Shown here piece after piece: positions 12,032-20,540 of a stretch of DNA of 64,000 nt. A program made the position numbers and the translations under genes. Every line of letters begins with the position of its first letter. Within the stretch, counting starts at the first letter, position 1. Below the pieces are notes generated by a model. It saw only the letters and a program-made list of their open reading frames with translations. It had not been told where the DNA came from and did no database searches. Location of the stretch: positions 62,001-126,000 of the forward strand of contig NZ_JANUCJ010000004.1 in NCBI RefSeq assembly GCF_024807615.1, read 5' to 3'. The stretch comes from Tsukamurella ocularis (lineage in GTDB: Bacteria > Actinomycetota > Actinomycetes > Mycobacteriales > Mycobacteriaceae).

Positions 12032-12565
12032 ATGACGGTCCGCGTGTACGTGCCCAGCACGCTGGCGGGGCTACAGGTCCTGCAGCGCGACGGGGAGCTG
12101 TTCCCGTTGGGCGGCACCGTCTTCGGGGTGACGCCTGCGCTGCGCGAGGCGTACACCTCGGGCGATGACGAGGAGCTCGCCGAGGCCGCCATGCGCCAGG
12201 CGGCCCGCGCCTCGCTGCGGCTCCTCGCCGTCGACGACGAGGCCCCGAAGCATGACGGTGCCGACGGTGTCGCACCGGATCCCGTTCGGCGCGTGGTGAT
12301 CACGGCTGACGTCGCGGCCGCGAAGGAGCGTCCTGACCTCGACGACGCCGTCCTCAAGGTGACCGAGCCCATCCGGCTGAAGAATGTTCTCGCCGTGCAC
12401 GTCGATGTCTCCGAGGCGGAGGCGGCCGTGACCCGCGCCGCGCAGGTGGTCGACGCCGCGGACCTCGGCGACGAGGACGCGGAGCTCGCCGTCGGCGATG
12501 CGGAGGACCACGATCTGGCCTGGTACGCCACGCAGGAACTGCCCTTCCTGCTCGAACTGCTCTGA
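12032..12565 (+). CDS. conserved actinobacterial hypothetical protein (Rv3231c-like)
   Basis: 177 residues. Starts MTVRVYVPSTLAGL and ends in the acidic WYATQELPFLLELL. No signal peptide, membrane segment or catalytic motif is seen; the middle is Ala/Glu/Asp-rich and probably helical. It resembles the family annotated DUF6912/Rv3231c in mycobacteria, which is from memory and not checked. The ATG directly follows the WS/DGAT TAG and GGGGGAG lies inside that gene end. Function unknown. Confidence 0.75.
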   Translation: MTVRVYVPSTLAGLQVLQRDGELFPLGGTVFGVTPALREAYTSGDDEELAEAAMRQAARASLRLLAVDDEAPKHDGADGVAPDPVRRVVITADVAAAKERPDLDDAVLKVTEPIRLKNVLAVHVDVSEAEAAVTRAAQVVDAADLGDEDAELAVGDAEDHDLAWYATQELPFLLELL

Positions 12566-12596
12566 TCCGGGTCGCGGGCGGGGTTACGGTAGGGGC

Positions 12597-13031
12597 ATGA
12601 CGGCGCGCGGTACCCGATTGGCGGCGGTCCTCCTCGCGGGGGCGGGCTTCGTTGCGTCCGCGCCGGTGGCGTCAGCAGCGCCGGTGCCCCTCGCCGGCAC
12701 GCGGTGGGCGCTCGAGTCGAGCGGCTTCGCGCGCACCGCGCCGGTGAAGTACACCGGATCGCCCGCGCATGTCAGCATCGACGGCAAGCGGGGCGGCGGC
12801 AACGACGGCTGCAACGTCTTCGGCATGAACGCAGACGTCAAGGGTGACCACGCCACCTTCAGTGGCCTCTTCTCCACCCTGAGGATGTGTGACGTCCCCG
12901 ACGCGGGCGAGCAGTTCCGCCGGGCCTTCGACGGCGCGCGCACGGTCCGGGTCACGGGTGACCGGCTCACGATCTCCGACGGTCCGCGCGGCTACTGGAA
13001 CTTCGTCGCCGCGGGCCCCGCGAAGCGGTAG
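12597..13031 (+). CDS. secreted META/HslJ-like domain protein
   Basis: 144 residues. A Sec signal peptide (cleavage likely after APVASAAP near residue 30) leads into one META domain. Its core GNDGCNVFGMNADVKG and FSTLRMC matches the GCN-x-F-x-G ... T-x-MAC pattern of HslJ/META proteins, with two cysteines that could form a disulfide outside the membrane. HslJ is linked to heat and novobiocin tolerance in Escherichia coli; here the role is unknown. The ATG has AGGGG 1-5 bp upstream. Confidence 0.8.
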   Translation: MTARGTRLAAVLLAGAGFVASAPVASAAPVPLAGTRWALESSGFARTAPVKYTGSPAHVSIDGKRGGGNDGCNVFGMNADVKGDHATFSGLFSTLRMCDVPDAGEQFRRAFDGARTVRVTGDRLTISDGPRGYWNFVAAGPAKR

Positions 13032-13079
13032 CTGCGCCGCACCCGGATAGGACAACCTCACAGAAATTGTCCCAACAAG

Positions 13080-13093
13080 CTACGGCACCGTAG
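13080..13093. promoter_or_regulatory. palindromic operator before the ferredoxin reductase
   Basis: CTACGG CA CCGTAG lies 9 bp before the reductase start. A possible promoter, TTGTCC with TAGGCT 18 bp downstream, overlaps it. The pattern TACGG-N3-CGTAGG is repeated in both orientations at the desaturase promoter (14345-14377), so one repressor probably serves both. TetR type would be usual for such sites; that is inference. Confidence 0.6.
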
Positions 13094-13102
13094 GCTCACC
13101 CC

Positions 13103-14248
13103 ATGAGCAACTCCTTCCGCGCTTTCCGTGATTGGCTCGAGGCCCCGGCCAAGAACGTCTCCGCCGAGCATCCCCGCACCAACCTGGTGCGCGGCGCGGT
13201 CGCACGGCTCACCACGCCGTTGCTGCCGGACGATTACCTCCATCTGATCAACCCCCTGTGGTCGGCGCGCGAGCTGCGCGGCAAGATCGTGAAGGTCGAG
13301 CAGGAGACCGACGAGTCGGTCACGCTCACCATCGAGACCGGCTGGGGCTTCAACACCAAGTACGAGGCCGGCCAGTACGTGGGCATCGGCGTCCTCGTCG
13401 GCGGCAAGTGGACCTGGCGCTCCTACTCGCTCACGTCCGTGCCGGACATGGGCCACGGCCGTGCGCCCCGCGAGGTGTCGATCACCGTCAAGGCGATGAA
13501 CGAGGGCTTCCTCTCGAACCACCTCGTCACGGGAGTGCAGGAGGGCACCATCGTGCGCCTGCAGGCACCGTCGGGCGACTTCACGCTCCCGAACCCCCTG
13601 CCGCCCAAGGTTCTCTTCCTCACCGCGGGCAGCGGCATCACGCCCGTCATGGCGATGCTCCGCACGCTGGAGCGGCGCGGCATCCCCGCGTCCACCGACA
13701 TCGTGGCCGTGCACTCCGCGCCGAACGCCGATTCCGCGCTGTTCCGCGACGAGCTCGAGGCCTTCGACGAGAACCACGACAACGTCACGGTGCAGCTGCG
13801 CTACACGCGCGACGCCGGCCGCCTGACGCCCGCGAACCTCACCGAGGCCGCGCCGGACTGGCAGGAGCGGCAGACCTGGATCTGCGGCCCGGGCGTCTTC
13901 TTGGGCGACATGGAGAAGGCCTGGAAGGACCGCGGCATCGAGTCGCGCCTGCACCAGGAGCGGTTCACCGTCGAGCGCGCGGACGTCTCCGCGAGCGGCG
14001 GCGAGGTGACCTTCCTCAAGGCCGGCAAGACGACCGACGTCGACGGTGCCACCACCCTCCTCGAGGCGGGCGAGGCCGCCGGCGTGCAGATGCCCTTCGG
14101 CTGCCGCATGGGCATCTGCCAGACCTGCGTGGTGCAGCTCGCCGACGGCCAGGTCCGCGACCTGCGCAGCGGCGATCTGCACACCGAGGGGGAGCGCATT
14201 CAGACCTGTATCTCTGTCGCGGTAGGGGACTGCACTCTCGACGTCTAG
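13103..14248 (+). CDS. ferredoxin-type oxidoreductase, electron donor to desaturases (Rv3230c-like)
   Basis: 381 residues. An FNR-like FAD domain (RSYSLTS at about 111) and NAD(P)H domain (LFLTAGSGITPVMAML) are fused to a C-terminal plant-type [2Fe-2S] domain. The cluster ligands are C334, C339, C342 and C369 (CRMGICQTC ... QTCIS). In M. tuberculosis Rv3230c passes electrons from NADPH to the stearoyl-CoA desaturase DesA3. The same role is very likely here because three desaturase genes follow. Last codons are duplicated downstream (see 14267-14307). Confidence 0.93.
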   Translation: MSNSFRAFRDWLEAPAKNVSAEHPRTNLVRGAVARLTTPLLPDDYLHLINPLWSARELRGKIVKVEQETDESVTLTIETGWGFNTKYEAGQYVGIGVLVGGKWTWRSYSLTSVPDMGHGRAPREVSITVKAMNEGFLSNHLVTGVQEGTIVRLQAPSGDFTLPNPLPPKVLFLTAGSGITPVMAMLRTLERRGIPASTDIVAVHSAPNADSALFRDELEAFDENHDNVTVQLRYTRDAGRLTPANLTEAAPDWQERQTWICGPGVFLGDMEKAWKDRGIESRLHQERFTVERADVSASGGEVTFLKAGKTTDVDGATTLLEAGEAAGVQMPFGCRMGICQTCVVQLADGQVRDLRSGDLHTEGERIQTCISVAVGDCTLDV

Positions 14249-14266
14249 TCCGGAGCCGTCCCCCAT

Positions 14267-14307
14267 TGCATTTCCGTGCGGTCGGGGACTGCACCCTCGA
14301 CGTCTGA
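14267..14307 (+). repeat. duplicated 3' end of the ferredoxin reductase gene
   Basis: 41 bases repeat the last 14 codons of the reductase (14207-14248) 60 bp downstream. With one base missing in the fourth codon they encode the same C-I-S-V-A-V-G-D-C-T-L-D-V-stop. Differences are nearly all synonymous third-position changes (TGT/TGC, ATC/ATT, TCT/TCC, GTA/GTC, ACT/ACC, TAG/TGA). This looks like the displaced end of a related allele after recombination, not a simple slippage copy. Confidence 0.8.
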
Positions 14308-14339
14308 ACAGGGCGTTCCACCCTTCGGGCCGACTCCGA

Positions 14340-14368
14340 TTGACACCTACGAGGCCGTAACTTACGGT
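14340..14368 (+). promoter_or_regulatory. promoter of the first desaturase gene
   Basis: TTGACA (14340-14345), a 17-bp spacer and TACGGT (14363-14368) form a good housekeeping-type promoter 44 bp before the ATG. The operator at 14345-14377 covers spacer and -10 box, so a bound protein would block RNA polymerase. Confidence 0.6.
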
Positions 14369-14377
14369 TGCGTAGGT
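14345..14377. promoter_or_regulatory. nested 33-bp palindromic operator of the desaturase
   Basis: Perfect two-level dyad centred on C14361: ACCTACG - N3 - CCGTAA - C - TTACGG - N3 - CGTAGGT. Each half is itself a copy of the TACGG-N3-CGTAGG element seen at 13080, so two overlapping dimer sites on opposite faces are plausible. This suggests cooperative repression by a lipid-responsive regulator; the regulator is not in the window as far as I can tell. Confidence 0.7.
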
Positions 14378-14411
14378 TAGAGATTCGAGACCGACCACGA
14401 AGGGCGGCCGC

Positions 14412-15674
14412 ATGGCGATCACCGACATCCCCGAGTACGCACACCTCACGGAGGCCGACGTCGAGACGCTCGGCGCAGAGCTGGACGCGATCCGGCGCGA
14501 CATCGAGGCGGTTCGCGGCGAGACCGACGTGCAGTACCTGCAGCGCACCATCGCCGCACAGCGCGGGCTCGAGGTGGCCGGTCGGCTCATGCTGCTCGGC
14601 GCGCACAAACGCGGCTTCTGGTGGGGGTCGGCGGTCTCACTGGGCCTGGCGAAGATCATCGAGAACATGGAGCTCGGGCACAACATCATGCACGGGCAGT
14701 GGGATTGGATGAACGATCCCGAGGTGCACTCCACGACATGGGAGTGGGACAACGCCGGCACGTCGCGCCTGTGGAAGCACACCCACAACTACGTGCATCA
14801 CAAGTACACCAACGTCCTCGACATGGACGACGACGTGGGCTACAAGACCCTCCGCGTGACCCGGGACCAGCCGTGGACCCCGTTCAACTCGGGGAATCTG
14901 GTCTACAACACGATCCTCATGCTGCTCTTCGAGTACGGCGTGGCCATCCAGCATCTCGAGCTGGGGCGCGCGGCCACCAAGTGGAAGAAGTCCTGGTTCG
15001 ACCGCGAGGGCTTCAAGGCCGACGCCTCGGATGTGGGGCGCAAGATCGGCCGGCAGGTGCTCAAGGACTACGTCGCGGCTCCGCTGGTCGGCGTGCCCTT
15101 CGGCGGCGCGCGCGGCTGGCGCAAGGCGCTCACCGCCACCATCACCGCCAACGTGATCCGGAACGTGTGGACCAACGCGGTCATCTTCTGCGGGCACTTC
15201 CCCGACGGTGCCGAGAAGTTCACCAAGCAGGACGTCGACAACGAGACCCAGGCCGAGTGGTACCTGCGCCAGATGCTGGGCAGCGCCAATCTCTCCGGCG
15301 GCCCCGTCATCGACTTCCTCTCCGGCAACCTGAGCTACCAGATCGAGCACCACCTGTTCCCCGACCTGCCGTCGAACCGGCTGTCCGAGATCGGTGTCCG
15401 CGTCCGCGCGCTGTGCGAGAAGTACGACCTGCCGTACACGATCGGCCCGCTGCACGTGCAGTACTACAAGACGTGGCGGACCATCGCCAAGCTCTCGCTG
15501 CCCGACAAGTATCTCCGCGACACCGCCGACGACGCCCCGGAGACCGCCTCTGAGGCGATGTTCGCCGGCACCGAGTTCGCCGAGCCACGCATCGACGAGC
15601 GCACCGGCCGTCGGTTCGGGCTCAAGGCCGCCCGCGCCGCCGTCCACGCCCGACGGGGCCGTCGCCACCCCTGA
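14412..15674 (+). CDS. membrane fatty acyl-CoA desaturase, copy 1 (DesA3 type)
   Basis: 420 residues. Di-iron integral membrane desaturase that inserts a cis double bond in long-chain acyl-CoA, with electrons from the reductase upstream. Histidine boxes are HNIMH (H90, H94), HTHNYVHH (H123-H130) and QIEHH (Q310-H314). The N-terminus MAITDIPEYAHLTEADVE is shared by all three copies in the array. Starts at an ATG under a palindromic operator and ends before a strong terminator, so it can be regulated apart from copies 2 and 3. Delta-9 specificity is inferred from DesA3. Confidence 0.93.
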   Translation: MAITDIPEYAHLTEADVETLGAELDAIRRDIEAVRGETDVQYLQRTIAAQRGLEVAGRLMLLGAHKRGFWWGSAVSLGLAKIIENMELGHNIMHGQWDWMNDPEVHSTTWEWDNAGTSRLWKHTHNYVHHKYTNVLDMDDDVGYKTLRVTRDQPWTPFNSGNLVYNTILMLLFEYGVAIQHLELGRAATKWKKSWFDREGFKADASDVGRKIGRQVLKDYVAAPLVGVPFGGARGWRKALTATITANVIRNVWTNAVIFCGHFPDGAEKFTKQDVDNETQAEWYLRQMLGSANLSGGPVIDFLSGNLSYQIEHHLFPDLPSNRLSEIGVRVRALCEKYDLPYTIGPLHVQYYKTWRTIAKLSLPDKYLRDTADDAPETASEAMFAGTEFAEPRIDERTGRRFGLKAARAAVHARRGRRHP

Positions 15675-15685
15675 CCTCGCTCTTT

Positions 15686-15720
15686 CGATGCCCGACGGTG
15701 CGCCGCACCGTCGGGCATCG
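15686..15720 (+). terminator. strong hairpin terminator after desaturase copy 1
   Basis: Perfect 16-bp stem CGATGCCCGACGGTGC / GCACCGTCGGGCATCG with a 3-base loop, 11 bp after the stop codon. It separates desaturase 1 from desaturase 2. Both arms contain the over-represented octamer GACGGTGC. Confidence 0.8.
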
Positions 15721-15844
15721 TGCGTTCTCTGCGGTCTTCGTCACTCCTGGAACAAGATCGGTGACTTTGTCCCAATCCGCTGCTACAGTGGAATCGTTCT
15801 GTTCTAGGCCGCTGCATGCGGTCCGACCGATTGGGGATCGCCTC

Positions 15845-17131
15845 GTGGCTATCACTGACATCGCGGAGTACGCGCACCTGACCGACGCCGACATCGAGGC
15901 CCTCGGTGCTGAGCTGGATGCGCTGCGTCGCGAGATCGAGGAGAGCCGCGGCGAGGAGGACGCCAAGTACATCCGCCGCGTGATCAAGAGTCAGCGCATC
16001 GCGGAGACCGCGGGCCGCGTCTTCGGCCTGGGCGCCGGCATGAAGGGCTGGAAGGGCAAGGCCGCCTGGGCCGCCTCCGCCGCGTGCCTGTCGTACGCCA
16101 AGGTCATCGAGAACAACGAGCTCGGCCACAACATCATGCACGGCCAGTGGGACTGGATGAACGATCCGGAGATCCACTCCGCCAACTGGGAGTGGGACAG
16201 CGCCTCGGACGGCAAGTTCTGGCGGCATACCCACAACTACATGCACCACAAGTACACCAACGTCACCGACATGGACGACGACATCGGCTACGGCATCTTG
16301 CGCGTCACGCGTGATCAGCCGTGGGAGCCGTACATGCTCTTCAACCCGATCTACAACTTCACCCTGATGATCGGCTTCCAATACGGCAAGGCCGTGCAGC
16401 ACCTCGAGCTGATGAACGCCATGAAGGCGGCGCTCAACGGCGGCGAGCAGTATGCGAACTACGACTGGGAGGAGTTCCGCAGCCGGCTCAAGGTGGTCCT
16501 CACCAAGATCACCAAGCAGACTGCGAAGGACTACGTCCTCTTCCCCGCGATGGCCGTGCCGTTCACCGGCGCCCGGGGCTACAAGAAGGCCGCCTCGGCT
16601 AACTACGTCGCGAACACCGTGCGCGACGTCTGGGACCACATGACCATCTTCTGCGGTCACTTCCCGGACGATGCCGAGAAGTTCACCATCGAGGACATCG
16701 ACAACGAGACGCTCCCCGAGTGGTACCTGCGCCAGATGCTGGGCACCGCCAACTTCGAGGGCAGCGACGCGCTGCACTTCATCACCGGTCACCTGGGCCG
16801 GCAGATCGAGCACCACCTGTACCCCGACCTGCCGTCGAACCGCTACAACTACATCAACTCGCGCCTCGTCGAGATCTGCGCGAAGTACGACCTGCCCTAC
16901 AACACCGGGCCGATGTGGAAGCAATACGCGGAGTCGTGGCGCACCGTCATCAAGCTCTCGCTACCGGACCGCTTCCTCAAGGACACGGTCGACGATGCGC
17001 CCGAGACGCACTCGAACAAGCGCTTCTACGACGAGAACGGCGTGACCACTGTGGTCAAGGGCGAGATCGATGCAGAAGGCAACCGTCGCGGGCTGGTCTC
17101 GCACGTCGAGGAGCTGGCGGCCGCGAAGTAA
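15845..17131 (+). CDS. membrane fatty acyl-CoA desaturase, copy 2
   Basis: 428 residues from a GTG at 15845, placed by the N-terminus (MAITDIAEYAHLTDADIE) shared with copy 1. Boxes HNIMH, HTHNYMHH and QIEHH are intact. It differs from copy 1 most around residues 185-230 and the C-terminus, which here ends VVKGEIDAEGNRRGLVSHVEELAAAK. The promoter is in the 120 bp after the terminator at 15720; GTGACT / TACAGT with 17 bp between is one candidate. It lacks the palindromic operator of copy 1. Substrate or chain-length differences are likely but cannot be read from sequence. Confidence 0.92.
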   Translation: MAITDIAEYAHLTDADIEALGAELDALRREIEESRGEEDAKYIRRVIKSQRIAETAGRVFGLGAGMKGWKGKAAWAASAACLSYAKVIENNELGHNIMHGQWDWMNDPEIHSANWEWDSASDGKFWRHTHNYMHHKYTNVTDMDDDIGYGILRVTRDQPWEPYMLFNPIYNFTLMIGFQYGKAVQHLELMNAMKAALNGGEQYANYDWEEFRSRLKVVLTKITKQTAKDYVLFPAMAVPFTGARGYKKAASANYVANTVRDVWDHMTIFCGHFPDDAEKFTIEDIDNETLPEWYLRQMLGTANFEGSDALHFITGHLGRQIEHHLYPDLPSNRYNYINSRLVEICAKYDLPYNTGPMWKQYAESWRTVIKLSLPDRFLKDTVDDAPETHSNKRFYDENGVTTVVKGEIDAEGNRRGLVSHVEELAAAK

Positions 17132-17164
17132 CGCGGCCGGCCCGACTGCGCGTAGCCTGAAGAC

Positions 17165-18583
17165 GTGGCAATCACTGACGTCGGCGAATACGCCCATCTG
17201 GATGACGCTGACATCGAGCGGCTCGCGGCCGAGCTCGACGCGATCCGCGCCGAGGTCGAGGCGTCGCGCGGCGAGCGGGACGCCCGGTACATCCGTGGCG
17301 TGATCCGGGCGCAGCGCGCCCTCGAGGCGGCCGGCCGGCTCACGATACTCGGCTCGAAGAGCCGATGGCTGTGGGCCGCAGGCGCGGGCATGCTCGGGGT
17401 CGCGAAGATCATCGAGAACATGGAGCTCGGGCACAATGTGATGCACGGGCAGTGGGATTGGATGAACGATCCCGAGATCCACTCCACCACGTGGGAGTGG
17501 GACATGGCGTGCCCGGGCGCGCACTGGAAGCACTCCCACAACTTCCTGCACCACAAGTACACCAACGTCGTGGGCAAGGATCTCGACGTGGGCTACGGCG
17601 TGCTCCGCGTGACCCGCGACGAGCAGTGGGAGGCCAAGCGCTCCGCGCAGTTCCTCAACAATCTCTTCCTGGGGCTCACCTTCGAGTGGGGCATCGCCCT
17701 GCACGACATCGAGCTGGCCGAGGCGATCGCCGGCAACAAGCCGTGGCCGCAGACCCGCAAGCAGCTCCGCGAGCTCGGGATCAAGGCCTCGCGGCAGCTC
17801 GGCAAGGACTTCCTGCTCTACCCGGCGATCAGCAAGGCCGTCGGCGGCTCCTTCGGGCGCACGCTGTCGGCGAACCTGACCGCGAACGTGGTCCGCAACA
17901 TCTGGACGTATGTGGTCATCTTCTGCGGGCACTTCCCCGACGGTGCGGAGAAGTTCACCACGGAGTCGATCGTCGACGAGACGCCCGGCGAGTGGTACCT
18001 GCGGCAGATGCTGGGCAGTGCGAACATCTCCGGCGGTACCGCCATGGACTTCATGACGGGCAACCTCAGCTACCAGATCGAGCACCACATGTTCCCGGAC
18101 CTGCCGTCGAACCGGCTGTCCGAGATCGCCGTCAAGGTGCGCGCGATCTGCGAGAAGTACGACATCCCCTACACGGAGGGGCCGCTGCTGCGGCAGTACT
18201 ACCTCTCGCAGCGCACCATCGCGAAGCTCTCGCTGCCGGATCGCTGGCTGCGCGCCACGTCCGACGACGCGCCGGAGACGGCGTCCGAGCTGCGGTTCGC
18301 CGCGGTGCGTGAGCGCCTGCAGCACGCGCAGGAGACGGCGCAGGACCGCTTCGCCCATGCGCAGGAGGCGGCCCAGGAGCGGCTCGCCCATGCGCAGGAG
18401 AACGCTCATGAGCGGCTGGCGCATGCTCGCGAGGCCGCGCACGCCGCCCAGGAGGAGGTCGAGCGCGTAGGCCTGCGGTCCGCGATCGCCGAGGCCGCGC
18501 GCCACAAGGTCGAGCAGAAGCGGCTCGAGGTCGAGGCGAAGCGGGCGCGTCGCGCGCGTCGTCGCCGCTCGGGTGTGGCGTAG
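17165..18583 (+). CDS. membrane fatty acyl-CoA desaturase, copy 3, with 11-residue repeat tail
   Basis: 472 residues from a GTG 33 bp after copy 2, so probably co-transcribed with it. Boxes HNVMH, HSHNFLHH and QIEHH are intact. After the catalytic domain (about 1-380) comes a tail not found in copies 1 and 2: four 11-residue units (residues 384-427) of the type (R)LAHAQEAAQER, then a charged helix ending in Arg/Lys-rich residues. Eleven-residue repeats of this kind form amphipathic helices that lie on lipid surfaces, as in apolipoproteins. A lipid-droplet or membrane-binding tail is my inference. Confidence 0.92.
   Translation: MAITDVGEYAHLDDADIERLAAELDAIRAEVEASRGERDARYIRGVIRAQRALEAAGRLTILGSKSRWLWAAGAGMLGVAKIIENMELGHNVMHGQWDWMNDPEIHSTTWEWDMACPGAHWKHSHNFLHHKYTNVVGKDLDVGYGVLRVTRDEQWEAKRSAQFLNNLFLGLTFEWGIALHDIELAEAIAGNKPWPQTRKQLRELGIKASRQLGKDFLLYPAISKAVGGSFGRTLSANLTANVVRNIWTYVVIFCGHFPDGAEKFTTESIVDETPGEWYLRQMLGSANISGGTAMDFMTGNLSYQIEHHMFPDLPSNRLSEIAVKVRAICEKYDIPYTEGPLLRQYYLSQRTIAKLSLPDRWLRATSDDAPETASELRFAAVRERLQHAQETAQDRFAHAQEAAQERLAHAQENAHERLAHAREAAHAAQEEVERVGLRSAIAEAARHKVEQKRLEVEAKRARRARRRRSGVA
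18314..18445 (+). repeat. four 33-bp coding repeats in desaturase copy 3
   Basis: Four tandem 33-base units with third-position and some coding changes, encoding the 11-residue repeats. The central element is catgcgcaggag (His-Ala-Gln-Glu). They are in frame and coding, so not a CRISPR or intergenic repeat. Confidence 0.85.
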
Positions 18584-18643
18584 ACTTCGTACTTTGGGCA
18601 GCCTAAGAAGGTTGTCGCGCCGTCCGTTTCGGGAGTGTTGTTG

Positions 18644-20011
18644 ATGAAACCCTTGCGCGTCGCGATCGTGGGTTCAGGGCCGTCGGGATTCTTCGCCGCC
18701 GGGAACCTGCTGGAGCAGGTCGACGTCGAGGTACAGGTCGACGTCTTCGACCGACTGCCCACGCCCTTCGGCCTGGTCCGCTACGGCGTCGCGCCCGATC
18801 ATCCCGCGATCAAGTCGGTCACGAAGATCTTCGACCGCACCGCGCAGCACGAGAACTTCCGCTACTTCGGCAACGTCGAGGTGGCCACGGACATCCAGGC
18901 CGCCGAGCTGGCCCAGTGGTACGACGCCGTGATCTACGCGATCGGCGCGTCGGGCGGCCGCCGCCTCGAGGTCGACGGTGCCTGGCTCCCCGGCAACCAT
19001 CCGTCGAGCGACTTCGTGGGCTGGTACAACGGCCACCCGGACCGCCGCGATCTCGACGTCGACCTGGGCGTCGAACGGGCCGTCGTGATCGGCAACGGCA
19101 ACGTCGCGCTGGACGCTGCGCGCATCCTCGTCACCGACACCGACAAGCTCTCCGGCACCGACATGGCCGAGCATGCCCTTGAGGCACTGCACGGCTCCTC
19201 CGTGCGCGAGGTCGTCGTCCTCGGCCGGCGCGGCGCCGAACACGCCGCGTTTACGCCCTCCGAGGTCGCCGAGCTGGGCAAGCTGCCCGGCGTCGACGTG
19301 ATCGTCGACCCCGCCGATGTGCCCGCCGAGGACAAGGAGCGCGACAAGGCCCGTCCGCCGGTCGAGCGCAACAATCTCAAGCAGCTGCGCAAGCTGGCCG
19401 CTCAGGAGCCCACGGGAGCGGATCGCCGGATCGTGCTGAGGTTCCTGCGTTCGGTGGTCGGAATCGGCGGCGAGGGGCGCGTGCGCACCGTCTCCGTCGC
19501 CACCAACGAGCTCGTCGCCGGCGAGGACGGCTGCGTCGAGGCGCAGCCCACCGGCGCCGTCGCCGAGCACGAGGCCGGCCTGGTCATCCACGCCGTCGGC
19601 TACCACGGCACGCCCATCCCGGGCATCCCGTTCGACACGGAGCGGGGCGTCTTCCGCAACGCCGACAGCCGGATCGTCGGCTACGACGGTGCGCCGCTGC
19701 CGGGCCATTACGTCGTCGGCTGGATCAAGCGCGGGCCGTCGGGCGTGATTCCGACCAACCGCGACTGCGCGCGCGACACCGTCTCGGTGCTGCTCGCCGA
19801 CGTCGCTGCCGGCAAGCTCGCGCGCAGCGACTTCGACGGCGCGCAGGTCGAGAAGCTCATCGTCGGCCGCGCGCCGAACCTCGTGGAGTACGACGGCTGG
19901 ATGGCCATCGACGCGCACGAGACCGCCCTCGCCGAGGAGGACGCGCGCCCGCGGGTCAAGTTGACGAGCGTCGACGCCATGATCGACGCGGCGCAGGCCG
20001 CCGCAGAGTGA
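18644..20011 (+). CDS. fprA: NADPH-ferredoxin reductase FprA (adrenodoxin reductase type)
   Basis: 455 residues, as M. tuberculosis FprA (456). It transfers electrons from NADPH through FAD to ferredoxins, including those of P450s. The FAD dinucleotide motif [12 protein letters not shown] (about 10-21) and NADP motif [12 protein letters not shown] are visible, as is the ATG-like C-terminal [15 protein letters not shown]. The ATG at 18644 has GGGAG 8 bp upstream. The preceding intergenic stretch follows the desaturase array, so this may be another reductase for that region, though adrenodoxin-reductase types usually serve other partners. Confidence 0.93.
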   Translation: MKPLRVAIVGSGPSGFFAAGNLLEQVDVEVQVDVFDRLPTPFGLVRYGVAPDHPAIKSVTKIFDRTAQHENFRYFGNVEVATDIQAAELAQWYDAVIYAIGASGGRRLEVDGAWLPGNHPSSDFVGWYNGHPDRRDLDVDLGVERAVVIGNGNVALDAARILVTDTDKLSGTDMAEHALEALHGSSVREVVVLGRRGAEHAAFTPSEVAELGKLPGVDVIVDPADVPAEDKERDKARPPVERNNLKQLRKLAAQEPTGADRRIVLRFLRSVVGIGGEGRVRTVSVATNELVAGEDGCVEAQPTGAVAEHEAGLVIHAVGYHGTPIPGIPFDTERGVFRNADSRIVGYDGAPLPGHYVVGWIKRGPSGVIPTNRDCARDTVSVLLADVAAGKLARSDFDGAQVEKLIVGRAPNLVEYDGWMAIDAHETALAEEDARPRVKLTSVDAMIDAAQAAAE

Positions 20012-20496
20012 TCGCTCGCGCGGACTTCGCCGACCCGGCGCTCGCCGCGTTCCTCGCCGCCCACCACGCCGACATGGCGCCGACGGCGCCGCCGGAGAGC
20101 CAGCACGCGCTCGGCCTGGACGAGCTGCGCGCGCCCCACGTCCGGCTGTGGACCTGTCACGACGACGGCGCACTCGTGGGGACGGTCGCTCTGGCAGCGC
20201 TGGAGCCCGGTCACGAGGAACTGAAGTCGATGCGCACCGCGCCGCAAGCGCGCGGGCGGGGGATCGGGCGCCGTCTGCTGACCTTCGCGCTCGACGATGC
20301 CCGGTCCCGCGGCGTGGACCGGATATCGCTGGAGACGGGCAGCCAGGACTTCTTCGCCCCCGCGCGGGCGCTGTACGCCGCCCACGGTTTCGTCCCTTGC
20401 GGCCCCTTCGGGAGCTACGTCGACGACCCGAACAGCACGTACCTCACTCGGGTGCTGGGAGTACCGTCGGCATCGTGCGAGGCACGGCGGTGTTGA
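20008..20496 (+). CDS. GNAT family N-acetyltransferase
   Basis: 162 residues. The GTG start overlaps the fprA stop by 4 bp (GTGA), so it is translationally coupled. The acetyl-CoA pyrophosphate loop [17 protein letters not shown] (motif A) and the [16 protein letters not shown] ending are typical of small GNAT enzymes. Substrate is unknown; free amino acids or small amines are common for this subgroup. Confidence 0.85.
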   Translation: MIARADFADPALAAFLAAHHADMAPTAPPESQHALGLDELRAPHVRLWTCHDDGALVGTVALAALEPGHEELKSMRTAPQARGRGIGRRLLTFALDDARSRGVDRISLETGSQDFFAPARALYAAHGFVPCGPFGSYVDDPNSTYLTRVLGVPSASCEARRC

Positions 20497-20540
20497 AGCG
20501 ACTAGCGGGAGCACTGGTCTCCCGGCGGAAGGAGCTGCGC

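Noticed and set aside
13132-14307. 391-residue Arg/His-rich frame over the reductase gene ending in the duplicated tail
   Set aside because: Out-of-frame reading of the reductase; it only happens to end on the displaced copy of the C-terminus.
18314-18445. Regular 33-bp repeats that could suggest a CRISPR array
   Set aside because: Repeats are contiguous without spacers, in frame and diverged at third positions; they are coding.
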